Below, piece after piece: positions 8,310 to 16,502 of a stretch of 64,000 nt of DNA (the first letter of the stretch is position 1; each line of letters begins with the position of its first letter). The notes under the pieces are model-generated. The model was not told where the DNA came from. It did not search any database and saw only the letters and a program-made list of their open reading frames with translations. Origin of the DNA: Herbidospora cretacea (GTDB lineage Bacteria; Actinomycetota; Actinomycetes; Streptosporangiales; Streptosporangiaceae). The position numbers and the translations under genes were made by a program. The stretch lies in assembly GCF_001570605.1 (NCBI RefSeq), contig NZ_BBXG01000005.1, positions 248,001 through 312,000 on the forward strand. Reading direction: 5' to 3'.

Positions 8310-8867
8310 ATGTTCACGAAGGCCGTGCCGGTGGCCACCGCCGCCTTGGCCGCCCTGGCCCTGCTCCCGGCGACCCCGGCGAGCGCCGCGGACCACGACG
8401 TCAACGTCTACCGAGGCTACGTCGGGACGGTCCGCGAACCGGGCAGCAGCTTCATGTGCCCGCAGGACGAGGTGATGATCGGCCGCGCGCACACCGGCGA
8501 CGAGACCGGCAACACCACCTACTACTGCGGCATCGTCGTGATCGACGGGACGCGGGTGGAGGCGCTGTACACGCCCTACAAGGTCACCGTGAAGGAGAGC
8601 GGCGGCAAGTACACCGTCCCCGACGGTTACGCGCTCGTCGGCCGCTCCCACTACGGCGACGAGAACGGCTCCACCACCTACTACGCCAAGAAGCTCGAAT
8701 GGCGCGGCCAGAGCCTGCGGATCCTCTACCGCCAGTGGACGGCCGACATGAAGGAGAGCAAGCACGCCTCCATCGCGCCGGGCGCGGCGATCATGACGGG
8801 CCGCTACCACTACGGCGACGAGAACGGCCGCACCGCCCACGAGTACGGAGAGATCCGGGTCCCCTGA
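8310..8867 (+). CDS. Secreted protein with three GRxHxGDExGxT repeats
   Basis: 185 residues with a Sec signal peptide (cleavage near PASA-AD, about residue 27). The mature part repeats a motif three times: GRAHTGDETGNTTYY, GRSHYGDENGSTTYY and GRYHYGDENGRTAHEY, separated by about 50-60 residues with shorter strands between. The pattern suggests a beta-trefoil-like or three-bladed extracellular fold, but I do not recognise a named family. Start ATG follows AACTGGAGAG. A strong hairpin terminator follows. Confidence 0.75.
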   Translation: MFTKAVPVATAALAALALLPATPASAADHDVNVYRGYVGTVREPGSSFMCPQDEVMIGRAHTGDETGNTTYYCGIVVIDGTRVEALYTPYKVTVKESGGKYTVPDGYALVGRSHYGDENGSTTYYAKKLEWRGQSLRILYRQWTADMKESKHASIAPGAAIMTGRYHYGDENGRTAHEYGEIRVP

Positions 8868-8879
8868 CCCCCGTACGGA

Positions 8880-8910
8880 CAGAGCCCGTGGCCCCAGGTC
8901 ACGGGCTCTG
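8880..8910. terminator. Bidirectional hairpin terminator
   Basis: An 11-bp perfect stem (CAGAGCCCGTG / CACGGGCTCTG) with a 9-nt loop lies between the convergent genes at 8310-8867 and 8922-11051, so it can serve both. There is no long T-run, as is usual in this G+C range. Confidence 0.75.
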
Positions 8911-8921
8911 CCGCTTTCCGG

Positions 8922-11051
8922 TCAGAAGGTCTCGCAGCGGCCCTCGACGTTGACGTTCGCGCCGCGCAGCGGGCGGGCCTCGTCGGCGCCCGTGCCGCAG
9001 TCGAAGGAGTCGGCGTCGTTGCCGCCCTGGAGCCGGTCGTCGCCGCCCTGGCCGAAGACGCAGTCGTCGCCGCCGTTGCCGGTGATGAGGTCGTCGCCCG
9101 AGCGGCCGATGATCAGGTCGTCATCGGGGGTGCCCGCGATCGACGACACGCCCGCGGCGGCCGTGATGACGTTGCGGGCGACGATGTCGCCGCAGGTCCC
9201 GACGCCGTTCGCGGTGAGGGTGACCTCGCCGGTCCGGTCGATGCCGGTGACGGCCGCGACCGTGCCGGAGCCCGCGACCTCGGTCAGGGTGACCGAGCCG
9301 CCCGCGCCGACGGTCAGCGTGACCGGGGTGCCGTTCACGGCCACCTTCACCACGGCCCGGCCGCTCAGGGCGGTGACGGTGGAGGTCCTGCCGCTTGCGG
9401 TCAGGCGGTAGGTGCCGGTGGTGTACTCGACCGTGCCGAAGACGCCGTCGAACTGGGTTCTCGCCGGGTCGGCGCCCGCGCCGACGGTGAGCAGGACACC
9501 GGCCGGGCCGGTGTCGGAGACGGTCACCGTACGGCCGCCGCGCGCCAGCACCCTGCCCGACGTGGTGCCCCCGGGCCGGTCGGAGAAGGTCTCGTTGGCC
9601 GGGTCGGCGGGCTTGACGTCGACGTCGTCGTCGATGCCGTCGTCATCGGCGTCCAGGTCGAGGACGGTGCAGTTCACCGTGCCGGTGCGCAGGGCGTGGC
9701 CGCCGGTGTTGCCGTCGTCGGTCCACAGGACCGGCTTCCGGCCGGCCACGCACTCGGTCTGCGGGGCGACGGCGAAGCCCTCGTTGTTGAGGTTCGGCAT
9801 GCCCGCCGGGCGGTCGTGGAGGACCGTCGAGGCGAACCTCCCGGAGGCGTTCACGTCGAAGAGGGCGCTGCGGCCCTGGCAGGTGTCGTCGCAGACGACC
9901 CAGAGCTTCTCGATCTCGGGGTCGTACGTGAGCTCCATGACGCCCGGGAAGCCGCTGGCGATCGTGGCGACCTTGGTGAAGGCGGTGCCGTTCTGGTCCA
10001 GGGCGTAGGCGTAAACGCCGCCGTTGCCCTCGACGCCGACGAAGAACAGGCCGTCGCCGTGGTTCGGGTAGTCGGCCGGTTCGTAGGCCGCGCCGGTCCT
10101 CTCGTCGACGAAGCCCTTGGACGTCAGGTAGGAGTCGGGGACCCAGGTGATGGCCTCCAGGCCCGCGTTCGCGCCGACGGTCGGCAGGTCGGCGGTGAGG
10201 ACCCACTCCTTGGTGGCGGTGAGCGTGGTGTTCACGCCGGTCGGGTCGAAGCGGAGGACGGCCGGGCGGCTGACGCCGCTGACGCCGTTGTCGCGCTCGG
10301 TCGAGACGAAGACGCCGCCCGCCGGACCTGCGTTCGTGAGGGTGACGCCCTCGGCGTCGGGGTCGCCGAGACCGGTCGGGAACCTCAGGGGGTGCGTGGT
10401 GGCGGGGGCCCACGTGGTGCCGTCCCACTCCAGGCGGTAGAGGGTGCCGGGGCCGTTCCTGACCGCCCACAGCTCGCCCGGCTCCCGGTAGTACAGGCCG
10501 CTCATGTTGCCGCCGAGCACGTTCGCGCCGTCGGCCGTGGCGACCTCCGCGCCACCGGGCCACGGCGTGGCGGCCGGGCCGGTCGGGCCGCAGGAGTTGG
10601 CCGCGCCCCTGGTGGAGGTGGTGTCGGTGAACGCGCCGGTGCCGTCGGGGCAGCGGCCGTAGGTGCTGGCGGCGTGCGCGGCCCAGGTGTGGGAGTCGAC
10701 CAGGGTCAGGCCGTCGGCCGAGTAGAGGCGCGCGGAGTCGGCGGCGCCGAGACCGTAGGCGAGTTCGACGTCGACGGGCAGGAAGCCGCCCGGGGCGATC
10801 ACGCTGCCGGCCGGGATCGGGTAGATGTGGGTGTCGTCGTTGTCCTTGACGATCCAGCCCGACACGTCGACCGGGCTGCCGCCGGTGTTGGTCAGCTCGA
10901 CCCAGTCACCGGGGGTGCCGCCGTTCGACTCGACCTCGTTCACCTTGATCGACGGAACCGGGTCGGCGGCCCGGGCCTGGGTCACCAGGAGTGGCGCGGC
11001 GGTCAACAACGGGACGACTAATGCGACGGTCCGCCGCCAGCTCTTACGCAA
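8922..11051 (-). CDS. Secreted lamin-tail / esterase-like protein with RTX repeats
   Basis: 709 residues from a TTG start (11051) with GAAGAGAG 6 nt upstream; the frame stays open further upstream but lacks a ribosome site. A signal peptide ends near ARA-AD (about residue 28). The lamin-tail domain (KVNEVESNGGTPGDWVELTNTG, about 33-135) is followed by a propeller-like region of about 300 residues (SGLYYREPGELWAVRNGPGTLYRLEW and onward) and a DDDGIDDDVD calcium loop. The C-terminal RTX-type repeats (GTPDDDLIIGRSGDDLITGNGGDD, GQGGDDRLQGGNDADSFDCG) should bind Ca2+. Likely an extracellular esterase or phytase-like protein; substrate unknown. Confidence 0.75.
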   Translation of the reverse strand: MRKSWRRTVALVVPLLTAAPLLVTQARAADPVPSIKVNEVESNGGTPGDWVELTNTGGSPVDVSGWIVKDNDDTHIYPIPAGSVIAPGGFLPVDVELAYGLGAADSARLYSADGLTLVDSHTWAAHAASTYGRCPDGTGAFTDTTSTRGAANSCGPTGPAATPWPGGAEVATADGANVLGGNMSGLYYREPGELWAVRNGPGTLYRLEWDGTTWAPATTHPLRFPTGLGDPDAEGVTLTNAGPAGGVFVSTERDNGVSGVSRPAVLRFDPTGVNTTLTATKEWVLTADLPTVGANAGLEAITWVPDSYLTSKGFVDERTGAAYEPADYPNHGDGLFFVGVEGNGGVYAYALDQNGTAFTKVATIASGFPGVMELTYDPEIEKLWVVCDDTCQGRSALFDVNASGRFASTVLHDRPAGMPNLNNEGFAVAPQTECVAGRKPVLWTDDGNTGGHALRTGTVNCTVLDLDADDDGIDDDVDVKPADPANETFSDRPGGTTSGRVLARGGRTVTVSDTGPAGVLLTVGAGADPARTQFDGVFGTVEYTTGTYRLTASGRTSTVTALSGRAVVKVAVNGTPVTLTVGAGGSVTLTEVAGSGTVAAVTGIDRTGEVTLTANGVGTCGDIVARNVITAAAGVSSIAGTPDDDLIIGRSGDDLITGNGGDDCVFGQGGDDRLQGGNDADSFDCGTGADEARPLRGANVNVEGRCETF

Positions 11052-11199
11052 TGTGGGCTCTCTTCGAACAGGGAACGTGCCAGCAGCTTGGTGCATCCCG
11101 GCGACGCCGAGGGAAATGCGGAGCGAACAAGTCCTGGCCCGGAGCGGCGAGGCGATCCCTTGTGCCGGGATGCGGCGGGTTGCCATCCTGAACCCCGTG

Positions 11200-14172
11200 A
11201 TGTTCCGGTTGCTCGGGCCCGTCGAGGTGGTGGCCGGACAGGCCGCCGTTCGGCTGGGCGGAATCAAACCGCAGACACTGCTGGCCGCGCTGCTCCTGGA
11301 GCACGGCCACGTCGTGCCCACGACCCGGCTGATCGACGTCCTCTGGCCCGACGATCCGCCGGAGACGGCCAGAGCCGCGATCCAGACGTACGTGAAGACG
11401 CTGCGGCAGGCCGTGGGGAAGGACATGATCGTCACCCACGCCTCGGGCTATCTGGCCCGGATCCCGCCGGGCTCGCTCGACACCGACCTGTTCCAGGGGT
11501 TGCTCGCGGACGCGCGCGATGCCGCCGGTCCCCGCGAGACCTCCGAGCTGCTCGGCGCGGCGCTGGCGCTGTGGCGGGGGCCCGCCCTGGCCGGGCTCGG
11601 TGATTCGGCGCTGGCCGGGGAGGCGGCCCGGCTGGAGCACCTGCGGCTGTCGGCGACCGCCGACCGGCTCGACGCCGAACTGGCCCTCGGACACCACGCC
11701 GAGCTGGTGGCGGAGCTGGCCGCGCTGGTCGGCCGCCATCCCGCCGACGAACGGCTGCGCGGCCAGTACATGACCGTCCTCTACCGGCTCGGCCGCCAGT
11801 CCGACGCGCTCGCCGTCTTCCGCGAGGGCCGGGAGTCGCTCGCGGAGGAGCTCGGCGTCGACCCCGGGCCCGAGCTGACCGCGCTCCACCACGCGATCCT
11901 GCGCGGCGACGCCGCGCTGCTCGGACCGGCCCCGGGTGAGCAGGTCCGGGTGGCCGTGCCGGCGCAGCTCCCGCCGGGTCCGGCCGACTTCACCGGCCGG
12001 GCCGAGGTGAGCGCGGCGCTGGGCGCGGCGCTGACGTCGGGCGGGGCCGCCGCGGTGGTCGCGGGCCGGTCCGGGAGCGGCAAGTCGGCGCTGGCGATCC
12101 ACGTCGCCCACCAGGTCGCCAAGGCGTTCCCCGACGGGCAGCTCTACGCAGAGCTGCGCGGGATGTCCGCCGCCCCGGCCGATCCGGGCGAGGTGCTCGG
12201 CCGGTTCCTCAAGGCGCTCGGCGTCGAACCGGGCGCGCTGCCCGAGTCCACCGGGGAGCGGGCCGACCTCTATCGCAGCCTGCTGGCCGGGCGGCGGACG
12301 CTGGTCGTGCTCGACGACGCCGGGACCGAGCGGCAGGTCCGCCCGCTGCTGCCGGGCGGCACCGCCGCCGTGCTGATCACCTCGCGCAATCGGCTCGGCG
12401 GCCTGGCGGGGGTGCGCCGCACCGACCTCGACGTGCTCGATCCGGCCGAGGCGATGGAGCTGATGGGCCGGATCGTCGGGGCCGGACGGGTGGCCGCCGA
12501 GGAGGCGGTGGCCCGCGAGATCGCCGAGATGTGCGGGCGATTACCCCTCGCGATCCGGATCGCCGGGGCCCGCCTGGCCACCCGGCAGCGCTGGCCGCTG
12601 CGGGTGCTCGCCGACCGGCTGGCCGACGAGCGGCGGCGGCTGGACGAACTGGCCATCGCCGACCTGGAGGTGCGGGCCGGGTTCGAGGTGAGCTACCGGG
12701 GGCTGGACGAGGAGGCCGGCCGGGCCCTGCGGCGGCTCGGCTACCTGGGCGTCCCGGAGTTCTCCGCCTGGATCGTCGCCTGGCTGTGCGACGTGGCCTG
12801 GCCGGTCGCCGAGGACATCGTCGAACGGCTGGTCGACGCGCAGGTGGTGGACTTCGGCCGGGTCGACGACTTCGGCACGCTGCGCTACCGCATCCACGAC
12901 CTGGTGCGGATCTACGGCCGCGAACGCGCCGAGGCGGAGGAACCGGCCGAGACCCTCGACGCGGCCGTCGGCCGGGTGCTCGGCGGCTGGCTGGCCCTGG
13001 TCGACCAGGTGGCGATCCACACGCCCTCCGACGAGATCGGCCGGCCGCGGCCCTCGGCGGAGCTCCCGGCCGCGCCGCCCGAGCTGGTCGAGCAGGTACT
13101 CAAGGCCCCCTACGACTGGTTCGACGTCGAGCAGCCCGCCCTGGTCGTGGGTCTGGAACGGGCCGCCGCGCTGGGGCTGCACGCCATGGTGGTCCGGTTC
13201 GCCTCGGCCCGGCTGGGGATGTCGTTCCTCGGCGTGACCCGGTTCGAGTCGAAGGAGCGGATCGTCCACGCCGCCCTGACCGCCGCCCGCGACGCGGGCA
13301 ACCGCGAGGGCGTGGCGGCCATGCTGGCCGAGCTCGGCGGCCTGCGCTACCAGCAGGACCGCTTCCCCGAGGCGAACCGGGTCCTCGGCGAGGCCCTGGG
13401 CGCCTTCCGCGACCTCGGCGACCGCCGGGGCCAGGCGTTCGTGCTGTCGGCGCTGGGCGCGACGTCGCGCGAGGCGGGCCGGCTGGCCGACGGGCTCTAC
13501 TTCCTCGACCGGGCCGCCGGCCTGTTCGCCGACTTCGGCGACGGGGTCGGGCACGCCCACGCCCGCCGCCTGGCCGGTTCGATCCAGCTGGAGCGCGGCG
13601 ACTACGACGACGCGTGGGCCGCGCTGGAGGAGTCGCTGTCGGACTACCGCGGCGTCGGCAGCCGCCGGGGCGAGGCCGTCACGCTCCGCACGATGAGCCT
13701 GTTCCACCGCGCGACCGGCGACTACGCCGCCGCTGTCGGACCGGCGGAGGAGGCGCTGGCCATCTTCCGCCACCACGGGGACACCCTGATGGAGGCCTAT
13801 GCGGTCCGCAGCCGGGCCAAGGCCGAAGTGCGGCTGGGCCTCGGCCGCCAGGCGCTGGCCCCCCTGGAACAAGCCCTGTCGACCTGCCGGGCGATGCGCG
13901 ACCGCTGGGGCCTGGGGGTGACCCTGCGCACGCTCGGCGAACTCCACCTGGCCGACGGCAACCTCCGCGACGCCGACGTCTGCCTGACCGCCGCCAAGGA
14001 GGTCTGGCAGGACATGGAGGCGCCGCTGTGGATGGCCCGCACCGAACGCGACCTGGCGCTGCTGCACGAGGCGCGGGGGGAGACGGAGACGGCGGCCGAG
14101 ATCCGGGCCCGCGCCGTCCAGGTCTTCCGCGACCACGGCTCGCGCGAGTTCGGCGAGCTGACGGAGTCCTGA
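11200..14172 (+). CDS. AfsR/SARP-type regulator (BTAD, NB-ARC, TPR)
   Basis: About 990 residues. An N-terminal winged helix (FRLLGPVEVVAGQAAVRLGGIKPQTLLAALLLEHGHVV) and bacterial transcriptional activation domain (to about 240, ending ELGVDPGPELTALHHAILRGD) precede an NB-ARC ATPase with P-loop AGRSGSGKSAL near residue 290 and a VLITSRN sensor. TPR-like repeats fill about 690-980. This is the AfsR layout of antibiotic and differentiation activators. GTG 11197 and ATG 11200 are adjacent in-frame starts; an ATG at 11170 is also open. It is divergent from the RTX gene and upstream of a cell-wall hydrolase. No biosynthetic cluster adjoins, so its target is unclear. Confidence 0.88.
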   Translation: MFRLLGPVEVVAGQAAVRLGGIKPQTLLAALLLEHGHVVPTTRLIDVLWPDDPPETARAAIQTYVKTLRQAVGKDMIVTHASGYLARIPPGSLDTDLFQGLLADARDAAGPRETSELLGAALALWRGPALAGLGDSALAGEAARLEHLRLSATADRLDAELALGHHAELVAELAALVGRHPADERLRGQYMTVLYRLGRQSDALAVFREGRESLAEELGVDPGPELTALHHAILRGDAALLGPAPGEQVRVAVPAQLPPGPADFTGRAEVSAALGAALTSGGAAAVVAGRSGSGKSALAIHVAHQVAKAFPDGQLYAELRGMSAAPADPGEVLGRFLKALGVEPGALPESTGERADLYRSLLAGRRTLVVLDDAGTERQVRPLLPGGTAAVLITSRNRLGGLAGVRRTDLDVLDPAEAMELMGRIVGAGRVAAEEAVAREIAEMCGRLPLAIRIAGARLATRQRWPLRVLADRLADERRRLDELAIADLEVRAGFEVSYRGLDEEAGRALRRLGYLGVPEFSAWIVAWLCDVAWPVAEDIVERLVDAQVVDFGRVDDFGTLRYRIHDLVRIYGRERAEAEEPAETLDAAVGRVLGGWLALVDQVAIHTPSDEIGRPRPSAELPAAPPELVEQVLKAPYDWFDVEQPALVVGLERAAALGLHAMVVRFASARLGMSFLGVTRFESKERIVHAALTAARDAGNREGVAAMLAELGGLRYQQDRFPEANRVLGEALGAFRDLGDRRGQAFVLSALGATSREAGRLADGLYFLDRAAGLFADFGDGVGHAHARRLAGSIQLERGDYDDAWAALEESLSDYRGVGSRRGEAVTLRTMSLFHRATGDYAAAVGPAEEALAIFRHHGDTLMEAYAVRSRAKAEVRLGLGRQALAPLEQALSTCRAMRDRWGLGVTLRTLGELHLADGNLRDADVCLTAAKEVWQDMEAPLWMARTERDLALLHEARGETETAAEIRARAVQVFRDHGSREFGELTES

Positions 14173-14173
14173 G

Positions 14174-14220
14174 GGCGCTGAAAGAGGGCCTCCGCCGGCT
14201 TTCACCGCGATTTCAGCGCC
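14174..14220. terminator. Inverted repeat after the AfsR-type gene
   Basis: Arms GGCGCTGAAA (14174-14183) and TTTCAGCGCC (14211-14220) are perfect over 10 bp with a 27-nt loop, immediately after the stop codon. It could be a terminator or an operator for the following secreted protein gene. Confidence 0.45.
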
Positions 14221-14272
14221 TCGTCCGAACCTTTGGGTGCAACGAAAACACCGCACCGAAAGGGCTCAGAAA

Positions 14273-15736
14273 ATGCGCATCCCCCGCCTCGTCTCCGCCG
14301 GTCTGATGATCGCCACCTCGCTCGGCCTCGCCACGGTCCTGACCGGTGCCCCGGCCCACGCCGACTCCTCGCCCGGCGGCCAGATCACCCGCTCCGAAGT
14401 GCTCGCCCGCGCCCAGAACTGGGTCGACAGCGGCGTGAAGTACAACCTGACCCGCGCGTCGAGCACGCTCTACACCGACGTGGAGGGCGACAACCGCTAC
14501 GGCCCGGACTGCTCCGGCCTGGTCTCCATGGCCTGGCACATCACCGCGAACGCCGGCAAGGGCGGCCACAGCACGAGCGACTTCGAGAGCTGGTCGGGCA
14601 AGATCTTCCTGGGCAGCCTGCACGACCTCGAACCCGGCGACGCCATCCTCAAGGACGGCCACATCGAGCTGTTCGCCCGCTGGAAGAACAGCGGCGACCA
14701 CACCCAGGGCGCCTGGACCTACTCGCTGAACGGGACCGGCGACCCCGACGGGAACGGCTGGCAGATGGACTGGGCCAAGGGCCCGGCGGCCAACTCCCAC
14801 GGCCAGCGCGGCGACGAGTCGTGGTCGAGCATGCAGAACTACCGCCCGATCCGCTACAAGAACATCGTCGACGACTCGTCACCGCCGGCCCCGCGCTTCC
14901 GCCAGGGCGACTACGACGGCGACGGCAAGTCCGACCGCGCCCTCTGGGAGCCGTCCACCGGCAAGTGGTTCGTGGAATTCAGCGGCAACGGCGTCAAGAA
15001 CGAGACCACCCCCTGGGGTCAGTCGGGTGACATCCCCGTGCCCGGTGACTACAACGGCGACCTCCAGGCCGACCGCATGCTGTTCCGCCCCTCGACCGGC
15101 GCCTGGTACGTCACCTACTCCACCACCGGCCAGCAGGTGCAGCTCCCGAGCTGGGGCGTCAACGGCCACATCCCGGTCCCCGGCGACTACGACGGCGACG
15201 GCAAGTCCGACCGCGCCCTCTGGGAGCCGTCCACCGGCAAGTGGTTCGTGGAATTCAGCGGCAACGGCGTCAAGAACGAGACCACCCCGTGGGGCCAGTC
15301 GGGTGACATCCCCGTCCCGGGTGACTACAACGGCGACGGCAAGGCCGACCGCGCGCTCTGGAGGCCCTCGACCGGCGCCTGGTACATCACGTACAGCACC
15401 ACCGGCCAGCAGGTCCAGCTCCCGAGCTGGGGCGTGAACGGCCACATCCCGGTCCCCGGCGACTACGACGGCGACGGCAAGTCCGACCGCGCCCTCTGGG
15501 AGCCGTCCACCGGCAAGTGGTTCGTGGAATTCAGCGGCAACGGCGTCAAGAACGAGACCACTCCGTGGGGTCAGAACGGCGACATCCCGGTCTCCGGTGA
15601 CTTCAACGGCGACGGCGAGACCGACCGGGTGCTGTGGCGGCCCTCCACCGGGGCCTGGTACGCGACCTACTCGACCACCGGCCAGCAGGTCCAGCTCCCG
15701 AGCTGGGGCGTGAACGGCCACATCCCCGTCAACTGA
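14273..15736 (+). CDS. Secreted NlpC/P60-like amidase with VCBS/FG-GAP repeats
   Basis: 487 residues; ATG after AAAGGG. Signal peptide with cleavage near AHA-DS (about residue 31). The catalytic region has the NlpC/P60-type cysteine context GPDCSGLVSMAWH (about residue 80) and a downstream His (KDGHIELFARW), so cell-wall peptide hydrolysis is likely. From about residue 213 the protein consists of VCBS/FG-GAP-type units (GDYDGDGKSDRALWEPSTGKW, GDYNGDGKADRALWRPSTGAW) with Ca-binding DxDGDGxxD loops. The DNA repeats are described separately. Confidence 0.8.
   Translation: MRIPRLVSAGLMIATSLGLATVLTGAPAHADSSPGGQITRSEVLARAQNWVDSGVKYNLTRASSTLYTDVEGDNRYGPDCSGLVSMAWHITANAGKGGHSTSDFESWSGKIFLGSLHDLEPGDAILKDGHIELFARWKNSGDHTQGAWTYSLNGTGDPDGNGWQMDWAKGPAANSHGQRGDESWSSMQNYRPIRYKNIVDDSSPPAPRFRQGDYDGDGKSDRALWEPSTGKWFVEFSGNGVKNETTPWGQSGDIPVPGDYNGDLQADRMLFRPSTGAWYVTYSTTGQQVQLPSWGVNGHIPVPGDYDGDGKSDRALWEPSTGKWFVEFSGNGVKNETTPWGQSGDIPVPGDYNGDGKADRALWRPSTGAWYITYSTTGQQVQLPSWGVNGHIPVPGDYDGDGKSDRALWEPSTGKWFVEFSGNGVKNETTPWGQNGDIPVSGDFNGDGETDRVLWRPSTGAWYATYSTTGQQVQLPSWGVNGHIPVN
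14909..15736 (+). repeat. Three tandem 276-bp repeats encoding VCBS units
   Basis: Units start at 14909, 15185 and 15461, exactly 276 bp (92 codons) apart, and the third ends at the stop codon. Each has two 46-residue sub-units. Long stretches are identical between copies, including synonymous sites, which implies recent duplication or gene conversion. Confidence 0.9.
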
Positions 15737-15750
15737 GACCTCACCTCGCG

Positions 15751-15778
15751 GGCCGTCCGGGAATCCTCCCGGGCGGCC
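15751..15778 (+). terminator. Hairpin terminator
   Basis: Stem GGCCGTCCGGGA / TCCCGGGCGGCC (12 bp with one G-T pair), 4-nt loop, followed by TTCC. It lies 14 bp after the NlpC/P60 gene. Confidence 0.75.
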
Positions 15779-15806
15779 TTCCGGCACATCCAGAAAGGGA
15801 GCGCAC

Positions 15807-16439
15807 ATGATCCTGCTCTCCGATCCCGTCATCGGCCGCATACCGGTCGAGGAGGACGGCGACCCGGTGCTCGACCTCGCGAACGTCCCGGCGTTGCGGG
15901 TCGATCCACGCGAGGCCGCCGGGAACCCGTTCCACGCGCGGCTCCGCAGCGGCGTCGTCGACCGGCTCGTCATCGCCCAGACGCTGCTGCCCCCCGGGCT
16001 GCGGTTCCTCGTCGTCGAGGGGCTGCGCCCGATCAGGCTCCAGAAAACCTACTTCGACGCCCACGTCGACCGGCTCCGCCTCGACCATCCGGGCCGGGAC
16101 GAGGCCTGGTACCACCAGCGGGCCGGCCGGTACATCTCCCCGCCCGAGGTCGCCCCGCACGTGGCGGGCGCCGCCGTCGACCTGACCCTGCTCGGGCCCG
16201 ACGGAACCGAACTCTCACTCGGCACGGAGGTGAACGACACCGACACCGAGGACTGCCACACGGCCGCCACGACGATCTCCCCCGAGGCCGCCGGGCGCCG
16301 CCGCCTCCTGTGCGACGCGCTGACCCAGGCCGGCCTGGTCAACTATCCGACCGAGTGGTGGCACTGGTCCTACGGCGACCGCTACTGGGCCCACGTCACG
16401 GGTGCGCGGGCGGCCCGTTACGGCCCGGTCTCCGTGTAG
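15807..16439 (+). CDS. D-Ala-D-Ala dipeptidase (VanX-like, M15D)
   Basis: 210 residues, close to VanX (about 202). Zinc and catalytic residues line up: R74 in EGLRP, H118-x6-D125 (HVAGAAVD), and E183/H186 in PTEWWHWSYGD, matching VanX Arg71, His116, Asp123, Glu181 and His184. No signal peptide is seen, so it is cytoplasmic. It would cleave D-alanyl-D-alanine. No vanH or vanA ligase adjoins, so a housekeeping or peptidoglycan-recycling role is as likely as glycopeptide resistance. Confidence 0.87.
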   Translation: MILLSDPVIGRIPVEEDGDPVLDLANVPALRVDPREAAGNPFHARLRSGVVDRLVIAQTLLPPGLRFLVVEGLRPIRLQKTYFDAHVDRLRLDHPGRDEAWYHQRAGRYISPPEVAPHVAGAAVDLTLLGPDGTELSLGTEVNDTDTEDCHTAATTISPEAAGRRRLLCDALTQAGLVNYPTEWWHWSYGDRYWAHVTGARAARYGPVSV

Positions 16440-16449
16440 GAACATGGCA

Positions 16450-16477
16450 GGCCCGGCGGGATGTTTCCCGCCGGGCC
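16450..16477. terminator. Bidirectional terminator
   Basis: A perfect 12-bp stem (GGCCCGGCGGGA / TCCCGCCGGGCC) with a TGTT loop lies between the convergent dipeptidase and CocE-type genes. Confidence 0.85.
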
Positions 16478-16502
16478 AGATCATGGGTGGAGCTTCAGGC
16501 GT

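Noticed and set aside
10825-11199. N-terminal extension of the AfsR-type gene
   Set aside because: The extra 125 codons overlap the divergent RTX gene and lack SARP features; the winged-helix domain starts at 11200.
12541-14256. 571-codon minus-strand frame opposite the AfsR-type gene
   Set aside because: Shadow frame; the + strand carries BTAD, NB-ARC and TPR motifs throughout.
14909-15736. CRISPR-like array
   Set aside because: The repeats are long, contiguous, coding and in frame (VCBS units), with no spacers.
15807-16439. Evidence for a vancomycin-resistance cluster
   Set aside because: The VanX-like enzyme is convincing, but no vanH, vanA or vanRS genes are nearby, so resistance is not supported.
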